Below, piece by piece: positions 53,117-64,000 of a stretch of 64,000 bases of DNA (positions within the stretch are counted from its first letter, which is position 1; every line of letters begins with the position of its first letter). Where the stretch lies: positions 1-64,000 of the forward strand of contig CAJNYU010003583.1 of assembly GCA_905331475.1 (NCBI GenBank), written 5' to 3'. A model generated the notes under the pieces. It saw nothing but the letters and a program-made list of their open reading frames with translations, had not been told where the DNA came from and made no database searches. This DNA is from Rotaria socialis (lineage: Eukaryota > Rotifera > Eurotatoria > Philodinida > Philodinidae). The translations under genes and the position numbers were made by a program.

Positions 53117-54023
53117 ATGAATTCTTCATATTTTCGCGCTATAATCTTGTTTCTATTTATCATTCATATGACTCATGGTCAATCCATTGAGATTCTTGAA
53201 TCAGGACAAGTATATTCGTCATCGAAATCGATCGGTACTTTTCTCTATCTAAATCTTTTCAATCATCTTCCTATGCCAATTCGAATATCAGGTGTAGTAG
53301 AACGTTGTTGTACATCTGCTAATCATTGTATACCAGTTCGTCTTCTCGGTGGTGATTTTGGTGAATGGGAAGCACACAAAAATCGAACGATGATCTTTTT
53401 TTGGGCTGCCACCGAATGGGAATATATCAATGATTATTATTTCTGTCAAATATCTTTATTATTCGGACGTCGACATCATATGACACATTTGAAATTAATA
53501 AATATTAAAATAAATTATCTACCAAAAACTCGTCAAATGAATTCTCCTTCAGTTCGTTTCTATCCAAAATGTAATCAGTTTCTTAATATTCGAACAAATC
53601 AATGTGAAACTCTTGATAATCTTCATAGAAGTTTTGCTTTTAATTTTTCATCAACATTTATTCCGTTTAATCATCGATATTTATCAACTAAATGTATAAA
53701 TGGTATTCAACTAAATCAATGTAGTTGTCATAACAACTTCATTTCAATCCCTATCAATCAAAAATTCTATCATCCAAAAACTTATATTCATCAATTTTGT
53801 ACACATTTATCAAATTATCAAAATTTTCGTTTAAATTTATTAATCATCATAACGTCGATTCTCTTTGTATTATATATAATTATTTTAATTATTTCATCTA
53901 TATTTATTTGTACTTATTACAGACGAAGAGAACACGAAGACAGCGAGAACTCAACGACAAAATCGAAATTCATGATAAATCAACGTTTTTCTCTTATTGA
54001 AATCGCTTCTGAATTGCAGATCA

Positions 54024-54059
<36 letters not shown>

Positions 54060-54097
54060 GTAGTAGTAGTTGTACATCGTTTTTGCTTAAAGATTGA
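53117..54097 (+). CDS. Single-pass type I membrane protein, unknown family
   Basis: An intronless 326-codon frame. A signal peptide (about 1-22, ending THGQS) leads to an ectodomain of about 215 residues with a dozen cysteines in pairs (VERCCTSANHC, PKCNQF, NQCETL, KCINGIQLNQCSC) and several glycosylation sequons. A strong transmembrane helix spans about 238-267, followed by a basic stop-transfer patch (YYRRREHEDSE) and a cytoplasmic tail. The tail ends in an Asn run (about ten AAT codons, 54026-54058) and a Ser run, with FLLKD at the C-terminus. The orientation and receptor-like layout are clear; no known domain is recognised. The start is the first Met of the frame, immediately before the signal peptide. 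Confidence 0.7.
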
Positions 54098-57000
54098 ATG
54101 CTAAATATACTCTATTTCAATCCATCATAAATCTTTATCTACAAATATTTGTTGTTGATCTAGACTGTTGACAATCTGCGATATCAGCATATAAAAACTT
54201 GAATACGCCAGAGATATCAAAATGGAATCAATATCAAACTTAATAAGGTTCTATGCTTTTGACATATTCCAGATTGCACAGGGGATTTTTGAGTCTATTT
54301 ATGTGAATTTTTATTTCATAGAAAAATCGACTTTACTGATAACCTATTCTCTTTAAAGTGTCGTATACTATTAAAGACTATTATCCTCATGCGAACTGAT
54401 TCAATTCGCTTTTATTATTAATTTCCAAAGGCACAACATGCAAAATAAAAATCATCACCTATCGTCAAACATCAAAGAGTCATACATAATGTCATTGTCT
54501 CGGCATCGATCATCATATACTTGTAATCAGGTAGCAAGACGGAAAAAAAGTAATCTTTGTTCATTACCCATGGGAAGAAGAAGAAAAAATAAAGCTTTTG
54601 TTTTCTTATCGATGTATTGAAAATTCTATGCAAACAATTGATCACTGTATGTTTGAAGATGTCATAGGTTTATGTATCGATCTTATTTACGTTTAACAAA
54701 TATACTTATTGAAAGATAAAACACGATTCTTGTTCGAGATGAAACGACTTATTCAAAAAAAACACAAAGAAGAAACATAAGTGTGTGATATCACACTTTT
54801 GACAAGCTCAATCATGATGAGAAGGGCGGTTGTTTCTTAAATAAACAAAAGAAAAATAGTTTTCACCATTGGAAACGTATGAAATAAATCTACGCGAGAA
54901 AAATCAATGATAAACGACCGATCGTTTCGTTTTCTTGCTTGTATAATTTTCTTATCCAACTCATACATCTTCAAGAAATACTATGTTGATGAATACTGTT
55001 GTCTTTCCTTGATCTTTTTCTTTGGTGTAAGACATATGTCGTTAATCAATCTAGTAGAGAAATAAGACAGGTAATGATGAAGTTGATAAGTGTATCGTTC
55101 GAGTGTTGATCGATGTTACAAACACGGGCAAAAATAAGAAGTTTGTAATAACTGTCTATTTCATATTTATTCTTAGGAAATGTATTGATGTGTCCGTTAG
55201 AATGAACATCCGATTGAATGATTAGAAGTGAACGGCGGCACTCGAAAAGCAGAGCAGAAACAAAAAAAGAAGTTCAAATCGGATGTTAGACGCTCCCGAC
55301 GCTGTTAATCAAGTGGAAACACAAGAAGAGGATGCACTTTGAAATTGAGACGACCATGAAAATACTTGACACACCTAATCCGATTGAATTTCAGTCAGCT
55401 TAATAAATCAAGAGATTTACTATTTTTGAATGTATACAAACAGCAAAGTAAAAGAAAGCAAAACGAAGAACGAAAATCATTTCTCAGGGTCAAGTTTTAA
55501 AGCCTATTGTTATTACTACTACTACTACTACTACTGCTATTATTATTCAAAATGAATGTTGATTCAGGCGCTTCACTTTCCTATTGAGATCAAGCAACAA
55601 AAAACAACAGAATAGTCGAGTGCCTGAACGACCGTTTGTATGCCTAGTTAGTGTTGTTTCATCTTCTACCGCCTGTCATGATTGGCCTTCTTTCTTTTTT
55701 TTTGTATCGTAGTGAAAGGCGTGATTGGAACCGCCTGTACGAGTGCGCATATACAGACAAGAAGTATGAACGAGTAGTTCTACCGACAAGTGGAAGAAGA
55801 AGAAGACGTGTGATGTATATCAGACCTCCTGCTAACTGACAAATTAAACCATTGATCATAATGATTTAACCGACAAAGACTAAACTAACTGTGATGATGA
55901 CCAAGTAAATGAACTTCTCTCATTGATATCCAAACAGCACGTATCATTCTTATTAAGTTTAACACACAAAAAAAAGACGAATCTCATGACTAAAAAAAAG
56001 CCATTCGCAACCAATTTATGGTTCACACCTCTTCATGTGCATGCGTGCATATGCTACTAGTCAAATCAGTCATTCGACAATCATAAAAGAAGAAAAAAGC
56101 GAAAGTGAGATATGACGGTCAGTCGTTTCCTTTTTTTTATTTTTATTCACACGTGCGAAAAGGTAATGATGATGATAATAGGGTTGACAGGAATGTGCAA
56201 GCGGGCAATAAAATTCGACATTGAAGAAGATCGGTCTAATTTTTAAGTATATGCTTATGTCCGTATTCACAACACATGTGTTAAATGGATTCTTTTGAAG
56301 ATCATACTAGAAATACCGACAACTATTTCATTTTAAATTTGACACGCAAGTGACACCACCCATCGACGACACGTTTGATTTCTTGATGATTATAGACCTC
56401 CACAATACTGACTTCATAAGATACTCATCGAATACCAGAAGAAAATGTTTGTATATCGATATTATCTTTTGAATAGCAGACAACGACGCCAACAACAAAT
56501 TAGTAGAGGATGTTCATATCGGAAATCTCTTGAAGAAAAAATAAAAGAAATTTGTTTACTCTTATTTATACATATGTCTCTATGTCGGCGATATACGGTG
56601 ATGAAGAAAAAAAACCGAGATTTGTCGATTCAATTAGTTTGTGTATATAAAGACGATAATCTTCATGATGACTGATTATTTAAATCAACATACCGGACAG
56701 CTTTGAGAAGAAAAAAGAATCGGCTTCAGATTAAGTTTTTCCTTCTCGCTCTCTCGCTTTCTTTGATCGACACCGCCCAGTTGTGTTTTTCTTCTCGCGC
56801 TCTTTCACTCGAACAAAAGCGAAAGTTTATCGCATTTCATTGGTCAGTATTCGTGTCTATGTTGTCTAACAGCCAATAGAAGTAACACCCTAAGGAATAA
56901 TAAACATAAATGTTTGTAAAAAAAAAAAGGAAGGCGGCATATTCACAGATGAGAAAACGGGAGAAGAGAGTGAATGGTATCTTGGTGGTTTCGTTTCTGT

Positions 57001-57718
57001 TCAAGGCGGAGTCGAAATCAATAGATACACGATAGGCATAAATTGAAAGAGAGAGAGAGAATAAGAGAAAATATATCAATAGCATAGTTTATATTCAATT
57101 CAATTAAAGATAGAGTAGTCGTAGTATGGTCCTTCTGTGTACACATAACTTAATCATGGTATGTAAACGAAATTCTTATTTCATTCTCTGAAATATATCA
57201 TACTATTTTATTAAAAAAAAGAAAAATATGTTTCCTTAGGCAACGAGTCTATCTTCTGATCTAATGAACGGTCAGTTGTAGCTTGAAGCTTTCTTCGATT
57301 TGCATACTAATCATTTACAGTCTATGCACCGCTATTTCATGACATGGTAATACATAAACAGTCTTTGCATTTCCCTCCGTCCAATTAAGTTGATACTAAC
57401 CGGAACACGCCACTCGTCATCTTCAAATAGGGCAGCAGCAGTGGCAGCTTCGGCCACTTGCCGACAGATTAACACAGTGGAGAGCGCCGACAGCGGATAA
57501 TGAGCCGAGACAAGAACATCCACACGTGCAGTTGTGATTCAAGTTGAATTAGCTGATACATACATATATATATATATATATATATTCAGTGTTCATTGTG
57601 TGCCTTTGATCTATTTCTCCCACCCATGATCTTTTTTTTATTCTACGTGTTTATACACATATATACGATTTTGTTTTGTGCGATAGAACTAATATCTCAT
57701 TTTCTTTTCTATTCCAGG
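54098..57718. other. Intergenic region upstream of the Sp-type gene
   Basis: About 3.6 kb without a supported gene. It has an ACT trinucleotide run near 55519-55545 and a TA run at about 57564-57585. Upstream exons of the Sp-type gene may lie here but could not be identified. Confidence 0.35.
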
Positions 57719-57723
57719 ATTCT

Positions 57724-58638
57724 ATGAATAATTCAATGACTCATTCAAATATAGCTCGACCGATACCTTTAAATCCTCAATCAACAATAACAGATGCTAA
57801 AATTGACAAGTCATCAATAGCATGGTCGTCTTTACATCGTTTACATACAGAGGCGATGTTTCGTTATAAAGCATTTCAAATTCTACAAGCTCAATATTCT
57901 CTTATGTCACCACTACCGCCACCGCCACCACCAATTCATCCTCACGCTCTAGCTGCGATACTCTCTACGTCGAGTTCTTCATCGAATTCTTTAGATTCAA
58001 GTACAAATTCATCATCATCGCCATCATTACCACCTGTTTCATCACATAAAGAATCATCGGATGAGTGGTGGAGTGTAAATGAGCATTCCTCAAGTTTATT
58101 TGGTTCAGTAACACGACGATGTAAACGTTGTCGTTGTCCCAATTGCGTTAATCAACCATCAACACTATTAACTGATTCATCATCATCGAAACGTCAACAT
58201 ATTTGTCATATATGTAAAAAAATCTATGGTAAAACATCACATTTAAAAGCACATCTTCGTTGGCATGCTGGTGAACGTCCATTTCGTTGCACGTGGCTGT
58301 TTTGTGGTAAAGCATTCACACGCTCCGATGAATTACAACGCCATTTACGTACACATACTGGTGAAAAACGTTTCGGTTGTCCGAAATGTGGAAAACGTTT
58401 TATGCGTTCCGATCATTTATCGAAACATTCAAAAACTCATGAAACATCCTCGTCATCATCAATAACAACAACAACAACAACAACAACAACAACCATCGAT
58501 CATCTACCAATGGAACTTTCAGAAACAACAATGGGAACTAGTAGTACAAGTAGCGATGATATATCATCACACGAAGAAGAGGAAGACGAAGAGGAAGATG
58601 AAGAAGAAGAAGACGAGATTATTGATGTGCAATATTGA
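57724..58638 (+). CDS. Sp/buttonhead-type C2H2 zinc-finger transcription factor
   Basis: A 304-codon frame from ATG 57724. A splice acceptor (TATTCCAG, ending at 57717-57718) lies just 5' of it, so this may be the last exon of a longer gene or a trans-spliced start. The Btd box [10 protein letters not shown] (about residues 132-141) precedes three tandem C2H2 fingers at about 161-181, 189-211 and 219-239. Their recognition helices [24 protein letters not shown] and [12 protein letters not shown] are those of Sp proteins, which bind GC/GT boxes. Finger 1 has C-X2-C (CHIC) instead of the usual C-X4-C. The N-terminus has a proline run and a serine-rich region; the C-terminus has a poly-Thr stretch and a Glu/Asp tail. 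Btd box plus fingers makes Sp rather than KLF; which Sp subgroup is unresolved. Confidence 0.9.
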   Translation: MNNSMTHSNIARPIPLNPQSTITDAKIDKSSIAWSSLHRLHTEAMFRYKAFQILQAQYSLMSPLPPPPPPIHPHALAAILSTSSSSSNSLDSSTNSSSSPSLPPVSSHKESSDEWWSVNEHSSSLFGSVTRRCKRCRCPNCVNQPSTLLTDSSSSKRQHICHICKKIYGKTSHLKAHLRWHAGERPFRCTWLFCGKAFTRSDELQRHLRTHTGEKRFGCPKCGKRFMRSDHLSKHSKTHETSSSSSITTTTTTTTTTIDHLPMELSETTMGTSSTSSDDISSHEEEEDEEEDEEEEDEIIDVQY

Positions 58639-59004
58639 CACTTAACTATAAAATTCTCACCAAGTTACAGTGATGTGTACAAAATAGTCCTTTTTTCTGT
58701 TTTACGACTGTCTCGGTGTTTAATGTCTATGTTTTTTTCTCTCTCTCCTTATATTATGATGTCTGTTGTAAATAAACAATATTGTCAGGGTTTGTTTTTA
58801 TTGATTGACAACAAATATAATAATTATTTACTGAAATTCTACTTTATCGAGATACTAATAACGTTTTTTTTCGCCGTCTTTTATAAAAAAAACAGGAATC
58901 AATCATGAGAATTTGCTATGACTAGAATAAGCAATTGCATAATAGTTGAAATCATAACTTAATTAAACAGCTGCAAAAGTATGTTCAATACTTTTTGATG
59001 TTTG
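58639..59004. other. 3' flank of the Sp-type gene
   Basis: AT-rich, with TAAATAAAC near 58770 as a possible poly(A) signal. Nothing else recognised. Confidence 0.4.
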
Positions 59005-59349
59005 TTTGTGTATAGAGGTGTCAGTCGAAGGGTTGAACGGCGGCGGCAGGCAACAATTTTCAATTTCTGAAGATTTCCAGCGGATCGTCATTTGAATGAG
59101 TAGTGTCTTCAGCGGCGGCTGAGTTAGAAATTCACTGAAGAAAATTAAAAGAAAAATGCTCGATTCGATCGCATATGTATTGATATCAGCGGCGGCGGAT
59201 GACGCTATCAAAAATTTTTGTCTCATGCAGCGGCGACTCCCCAGAAATTCTTAAAATTACCAGTAATTTGGTGGCTGCGGCGGCTGATATGATAGAAAAA
59301 TCGGCTGTTGCGGTGGCTCAACCGTACGGTTGGCACCTCTATTTGTGTA
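59005..59349. mobile_element. 329-bp hAT MITE with perfect 8-bp target duplication
   Basis: The element at 59013-59341 begins TAGAGGTG and ends CACCTCTA. It is flanked by identical TTTGTGTA copies at 59005-59012 and 59342-59349. Eight-base duplications and YAGxGGTG-type ends are the hallmarks of hAT transposons. The inverted similarity extends about 25 bp inward (GGTTGAAC against GGTTGAGC). The interior is strikingly GC-rich for this window, with many CGGCGG/GCGGCGG words, and has no transposase. It is therefore a non-autonomous copy mobilised in trans, and fairly recent given the perfect duplication. Confidence 0.9.
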
Positions 59350-61787
59350 CAATATCCCAATAATCTTTCGATATCCGAGAAAACAATTCATATTTGTAGT
59401 TTGGAAATAAAATAGTTTAGTTAATTTCTTTTTATTTAACTTTTGTTACTGATATTCTAAACGCATAAAGCTGAAAATACGTTTTTTTAGAATCAATTAT
59501 ATCATTTATTTATTTCAGGCTACTTTATATTAAAAAATGATGTAATGATATAAAACCTGTTTTCTACGGTACTTTTTTTTTAAAATAACATGTCTCGAAG
59601 TAAGAATAAGATTTTTCTTTAGCAATGCCAATTGAATACAGTAAAGTACGAATGAAGGTTTCAGCATTTGTTTTTCTTTCTGATTCACAATCTCGAGGAC
59701 TATTTCGAAAATTTTGAAAGCATCTTGTGATGTTTTAAAACAATAGAAATGGTGTTTTTGAGATAGTAAATAACTATTGATATATGTTCTTGGCATCGTT
59801 CATAAGATCGTGTGCGCAATATTATTGGTAACTAAATGCTTTGTTAACTCCTTTCAGCTGTGAGTTTTTACACTCTAGACAAAAATTGTTTTGAATAGTT
59901 TTTTTTTATAAACATTAATGAAGGAAGATCTGATGTAGCTAAAGCAGTACAACGCATCCGAACTAGCTAACGATTTCATTTCTAATACTCCTCGCTGTTT
60001 TGATGACAAGATATTCGTGCACAGCTTTTACCCACTGCAACCGCGACACCGTGCTGTAAATTGAATGTTGCAGTCAATGTGCACGCTAGTTTTTCTCTGC
60101 GATTCAGTCTGAAAAAAAACGAGACGAAATATATTTCGTATTTCTTTTCTGTTTCTTCAGTGGAGCAATTTCAAATGAAAAGAAAAAACATTGAGTGACC
60201 GTGCAACTTGCGCAGGTAAAGTGCTGTGTAAATATTGTCTTTTTTCGTTTTCATTTTTTTTGTAGCTATTGTGCACGTTTACCACATTCTGTACTGATTT
60301 ACGTTGTTTCTCTTAGGATTGACGAACGACTGTTAGCGAGCAATTATTAGTGGCAGAGTTAGTTTCACTTTTATCATTTGGATACCAATATTTATAACGA
60401 AAATTCTCTGAATAGAATTCTTGCCAGTTAAGTGTAACAAGGCGACAGATTCAAAGCTGATATTTTCGTAAGTTTTTATTCTTGATGATTTCGATTTTGT
60501 TGGAGTATGTGAATAAATTCCGAAAGTATAAGTATAAAAGGGAAGATTACTTTTTTAGAAACATTACGATTCAGATTCTTGATAGTCATATAACACTATA
60601 CATTCTCCTGTTGAGCATTTTCCCCCATGCATATCAAGGATGTTGATGCTTTTACGGTTAGACTAAAATTTTAAAATCTTTTCTTCCTGTAAGTCATGAG
60701 TCGCACAATCATGTGAAGCAGCTTCTGACAGATTCTTCTGTCGTATCATCAAAATTTACTCAAAATTTTTTGTGCAGCGGATGCCTATTTATCCATAGTT
60801 CGAGATAAAAAAATGCCGAGAAAAAAGACCTAAATATACTCTCAGTTGTTTTGGAGACTATGGGATACTTTATTGAGATGCTAAACATTAAAATGTTTCC
60901 TCGTAAGATGACAATGTCTGATATTAGAGCTAGCCGCTTAGGTATCTTGAAAATGACGACTTTTAGTTTATATTTTTCTCGATAAATTCCTATCATTTTC
61001 GATAACACATACATTCTTCTTAGGGATAGCTCTTTTCAAAAACTCTTGCAAGCTGTTCATAAGGTTGATCAATAACAAAAAGAAGCACCAACTAAAGTTG
61101 ATATGAACAGCCAAAATCAACATATAATAGTTTTTGCATGATATTGAATGGATTGAAAAATAACAATAAAAAAGAAGACGTTGTTTGAACTCCTTCATCA
61201 TATTGATTTAATTAATTGGGCTAACCTAGCATTTTTATTCATACATAGTGCTCATATGTTCTCTCCACTGAGACCACTTCTATTGATTTGGCCAAAAATG
61301 AAGACGATTATTTCTTTACAGGCTCGAGGCTAAAGTGAAAGAGGATTAATAACGAATCTTTGTCGTTTCGCCCAATTAACTGGCAATTATTTCGAGATTT
61401 TGTGGTACCGAGAATTCCCTAGCTTTCACAATCGGAAAGTAATATCTGAAACTCAAGGTTCAAAACAGAGAAATAAGAGATACGCGTGTAAAATAAATTA
61501 GTCTAATACTTTATTCCGCGTAGCTCCTTTTACTTATCAAAGTCTTTTTTAGCATTTGATTGTAATCTTGTGAATATTAGCATCTGGTTTTTCAAAGATA
61601 AATCGCTGCAGACCAATGTGCCATAATGACGAAGTCACGGAAATCTTTGAAATCCCGTGATTTCACTATACAGAGTTAGAGTGAACACCCACCAGTACAA
61701 ATCTACATAGAAAAACATTGAGCAATGTTTTTAAGTTTTTTTTCTTTTTTCTTAAATCAGGCAAACTAATCGACGGCAAATCATAAG
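59350..61787. other. Intergenic region upstream of the ADP-ribosyltransferase gene
   Basis: About 2.4 kb with no supported gene. A polypyrimidine tract and AAATCAG near 61745-61760 form an acceptor-like site about 30 bp before the ART start codon, suggesting a 5' UTR intron or trans-splice site. Confidence 0.4.
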
Positions 61788-62663
61788 TTGAATACAATGA
61801 CTAGCTCTGGAGAACGTTTCACAGATATTGAATTGGGAAATAAACGTCTACCAGCATGCTATGGTTACTTTGGGTGGAAGCTAATGTCTCTTGAGGAGAC
61901 CATGGGAGAATTACGTGATCTAGTGCCAGAAATCAATCGTTTCGTTAAGATGGCCAAGAGACACTGTATATTTCCGAACGATCATAATCTAAGCAAAGAT
62001 GAAGCTGCCTCAATCTATCTTTACACTATGGAAATGCTAGAAAAAGCAAGCGTTTACCATTTATTAAATCAAGCACTCCGCGCCGATAATCGGGCAGATG
62101 TGCGTCCATGGTTTGCTTATCTAAAGCTTTTCGATTCTGCAACATCGAAATTGCCAAACTTTAAAGGTGTTATTTGGCGTGGAGTTGATAAAGACGTTAG
62201 TCAGACATTCAAAAAAGGTCAAAGAATAACTTGGTGGAGTGTGAGTTCATGTTCAAAATCAGTTGACGTCATTTCGTCATTTATTAAAGCAGCTCCACAA
62301 AGTACCCTTTTCAATATTGAGTGTTCGACTGGAAAATCGATTGTAGCGTATACATGTTACCACAGTGAAAATGAAGTCATTCTAATGCCAGGCACAGTGT
62401 TTGAAGTTGCAGCAGACCCTTTGCATCACCATGGCGGGTTACATTTGATACACTTAAAAGAAATTTTTGATGACGATGACAATGACGATGATGATATTGA
62501 TGATGAACCGAAAGGAACTACGGGAACAACAAATTCAAGGGCTTCGGCAGTTGCATCTGTTTCACAGAAAATGAGCAATATCAGTTTAGGTGAGCAAAAG
62601 GACTCGAAAAATAGTGATTCGCAGACGATGCTTGAGTCATTCATCGCGTTTCTGTTTCATTAA
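61788..62663 (+). CDS. Arginine-type (R-S-ExE) mono-ADP-ribosyltransferase
   Basis: An intronless frame of 291 codons; a second Met at residue 4 is also usable. The fold landmarks of the ART/cholera-type family are in order. R131 sits in IWRGV, the serine motif WWSVSS is at 149-154, and E194-N195-E196 in ENEVILMPGT is the ExE catalytic pair that defines arginine-directed enzymes. They transfer ADP-ribose from NAD+ to a protein side chain. An N-terminal helical region (ETMGELRDLVPEINRF, KDEAASIYLYTMEML) is typical of the eukaryotic ART family. After the catalytic domain comes an acidic run (about 228-242) and a Ser/Thr-rich tail. There is no signal peptide, so the enzyme is probably intracellular, unlike vertebrate ecto-ARTs. 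A 1.15-kb TIR element begins 50 bp past the stop. Confidence 0.9.
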   Translation: MNTMTSSGERFTDIELGNKRLPACYGYFGWKLMSLEETMGELRDLVPEINRFVKMAKRHCIFPNDHNLSKDEAASIYLYTMEMLEKASVYHLLNQALRADNRADVRPWFAYLKLFDSATSKLPNFKGVIWRGVDKDVSQTFKKGQRITWWSVSSCSKSVDVISSFIKAAPQSTLFNIECSTGKSIVAYTCYHSENEVILMPGTVFEVAADPLHHHGGLHLIHLKEIFDDDDNDDDDIDDEPKGTTGTTNSRASAVASVSQKMSNISLGEQKDSKNSDSQTMLESFIAFLFH

Positions 62664-62712
62664 ATATTTAAAACATGTCATTTAAAAATACCAATAACCC
62701 TGTTGTAATTTC

Positions 62713-63864
62713 GGTGACCGTTCAATTCGTCGCATGACAATTCGTTGCGATCAGTTCGTCGCATATATAGGCGAGGATACATTAATTGAATTAAGATATT
62801 TAGTGTAGAATGTTATTTAATTAATCATGTAAATTGTGTACGCTGTTATTGAATTATTAAATATACATGAGGAATATAAGATGTGCTTCGGAAAACGCAA
62901 TAATTTACTTCTGAAAAGATTTCTTAAAGAATTCTTTAAGGGGATGAATTCTGATGAAATCCTCACCTAAAAGAAGAAATCAATGAAAGCAAATTTCACT
63001 TTTTTTTTTAAGTATATAATTCGTTCAGCACTGTCTGGGACAGTTTTCTGTGATACGTAAAGATGCTCGGTTAGTGGTTCAAATATTTTCAAAGTAGGCT
63101 TCACGTTTATGCTCCGAAGATTGAAATTTAAAAGAATTATTGGATAGAGGAATACATTTTTAAACCCTCATAAGAATTAGAGTTGAAAGTTTAAAATTAA
63201 AGTTAAAATTGTTGAAATTTAAATTGGAAAGAATTTTAAGAAAAGATGATCAAGGTTGGTTTAGGCTTTATTGAGAGTATTTCAAATTATTTTTTTTACA
63301 TTTTCTACAAATAGAAGTAGTGTTTCGTCCACAAATTGTGTTAAGAAATAAATGTTGTCGATTATCTCTAGAATACAGAAGATTGAATTTCAGGAATCGT
63401 GTATGATTTGTTGAAGAATTTTGATTTTTATTAACACATGCGTATCTCAAATACTAGATTTTCTTATTTTTCTTATATATTACTGATTAAGTCATATTTT
63501 TTCCAAATAACGATAACTAATTTGCATCATTACGAATTACTGAATAAAAAACATTATTTCTATATAATTTTAATTTTCATACTAGAAAAAATTAAATTCA
63601 TTTTTAATTCAATTCCATTGAGTTTTTATCATTTAAATTCTAGTTAATTTAATTTTGGAAAACATGTAAATTCAGATCTCTATTGTTAAAAAAACGTATT
63701 ATCACGAAAGAGTCATTATTTTCTGAAGAAAAACATCTGTCAGAGTGATTAATTAAATAGCATTCTACACTAAATATCTTAATTCAATTAATGTATCCTC
63801 TCCTACGTATATATGCGACAAACTGATCGCAACGAATTGTCGTGCGACGAATTGAACGGTCACC
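62713..63864. mobile_element. 1.15-kb non-autonomous element with TIRs of about 115 bp
   Basis: The left repeat 62713-62826 and right repeat 63746-63864 are inverted copies. They start GGTGACCGTTCAATTCGTCG and agree almost throughout, with a 4-5-base indel near the middle. Within each TIR the word TTCGTCGCA recurs, with a TTCGTTGCGA variant, like subterminal transposase-binding repeats. The interior is AT-rich. Its only frame of note is a minus-strand frame (63268-63450) with a C-X2-C pair but no known transposase motif. No clear target duplication is seen. The superfamily is unassigned. Confidence 0.8.
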
Positions 63865-64000
63865 ATTTTATGGGAAATCACATAATATCATTCATCGTTT
63901 CATTAAGCTAGCTCTCTGTCTCCATGCTCAATCTATTTGGCACTGTTATTCGCACTTATTCTATAGACTAGTTTTTTTACCTATTTATTGTGTTATTTTT
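63865..64000. other. Window end, nothing recognised
   Basis: Short flank to the right of the TIR element, AT-rich, without a feature. Confidence 0.4.

Noticed and set aside
55519..55545. ACT trinucleotide run as a possible CRISPR or satellite array
   Set aside because: Simple microsatellite; no spacers or longer repeat unit.

Overview
The window is AT-rich eukaryotic DNA carrying intron-containing animal genes. Orthologues of Groucho/TLE, PNUTS, TFIIB, TTC1, Rab7 and an Sp-type factor can be read through many short introns (about 50-70 bp). Alongside them lie an R-S-ExE ADP-ribosyltransferase, an FkbM-type methyltransferase piece, a plant-style LRR protein and a GT-A glycosyltransferase pair. 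This mixture, and the very short introns, suggest a bdelloid rotifer (Rotaria- or Adineta-like). That is an inference; no diagnostic marker such as a spliced-leader gene was seen.

Layout. 0-19.6 kb is gene-poor accessory DNA: an FkbM methyltransferase 3' part cut at an N, an adjoining broken mariner-type transposase, a two-exon secreted LRR protein, a membrane-anchored glycosyltransferase and a truncated second copy of it that also ends at an N, and several small inverted-repeat elements. 19.6-36.5 kb is a one-directional (minus) gene block: PNUTS (about 911 aa), TFIIB (317 aa), TTC1 (288 aa), a ZAP/PARP12-type CCCH zinc-finger protein with RRM-like repeats (about 773 aa), and a small repeat-containing protein. 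36.5-42.9 kb is a long non-coding gap. 42.9-50.3 kb holds Groucho (796 aa), a 1.7-kb fold-back element and Rab7 (206 aa). 51.5-64 kb holds a small GPI-type secreted protein, a type I membrane protein, an Sp/buttonhead-type factor, a hAT MITE with a perfect 8-bp target duplication, an ADP-ribosyltransferase, and a 1.15-kb element with TIRs of about 115 bp.

Functional links. PNUTS, TFIIB, Groucho and Sp all act in RNA polymerase II transcription, but nothing shows that they work as a unit here. The exon models for TTC1, TFIIB, PNUTS, Groucho, Rab7, the LRR protein, the glycosyltransferase and the ZAP-like gene were built by hand from splice sites. Each sums to a whole number of codons, and the known families come out near their usual lengths.

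The most noteworthy items are the ZAP-type finger joined to RRM-like repeats without a PARP domain, the set of TIR elements, the two Ns sitting exactly on structural breakpoints, and recurrent GTTCGT splice donors.
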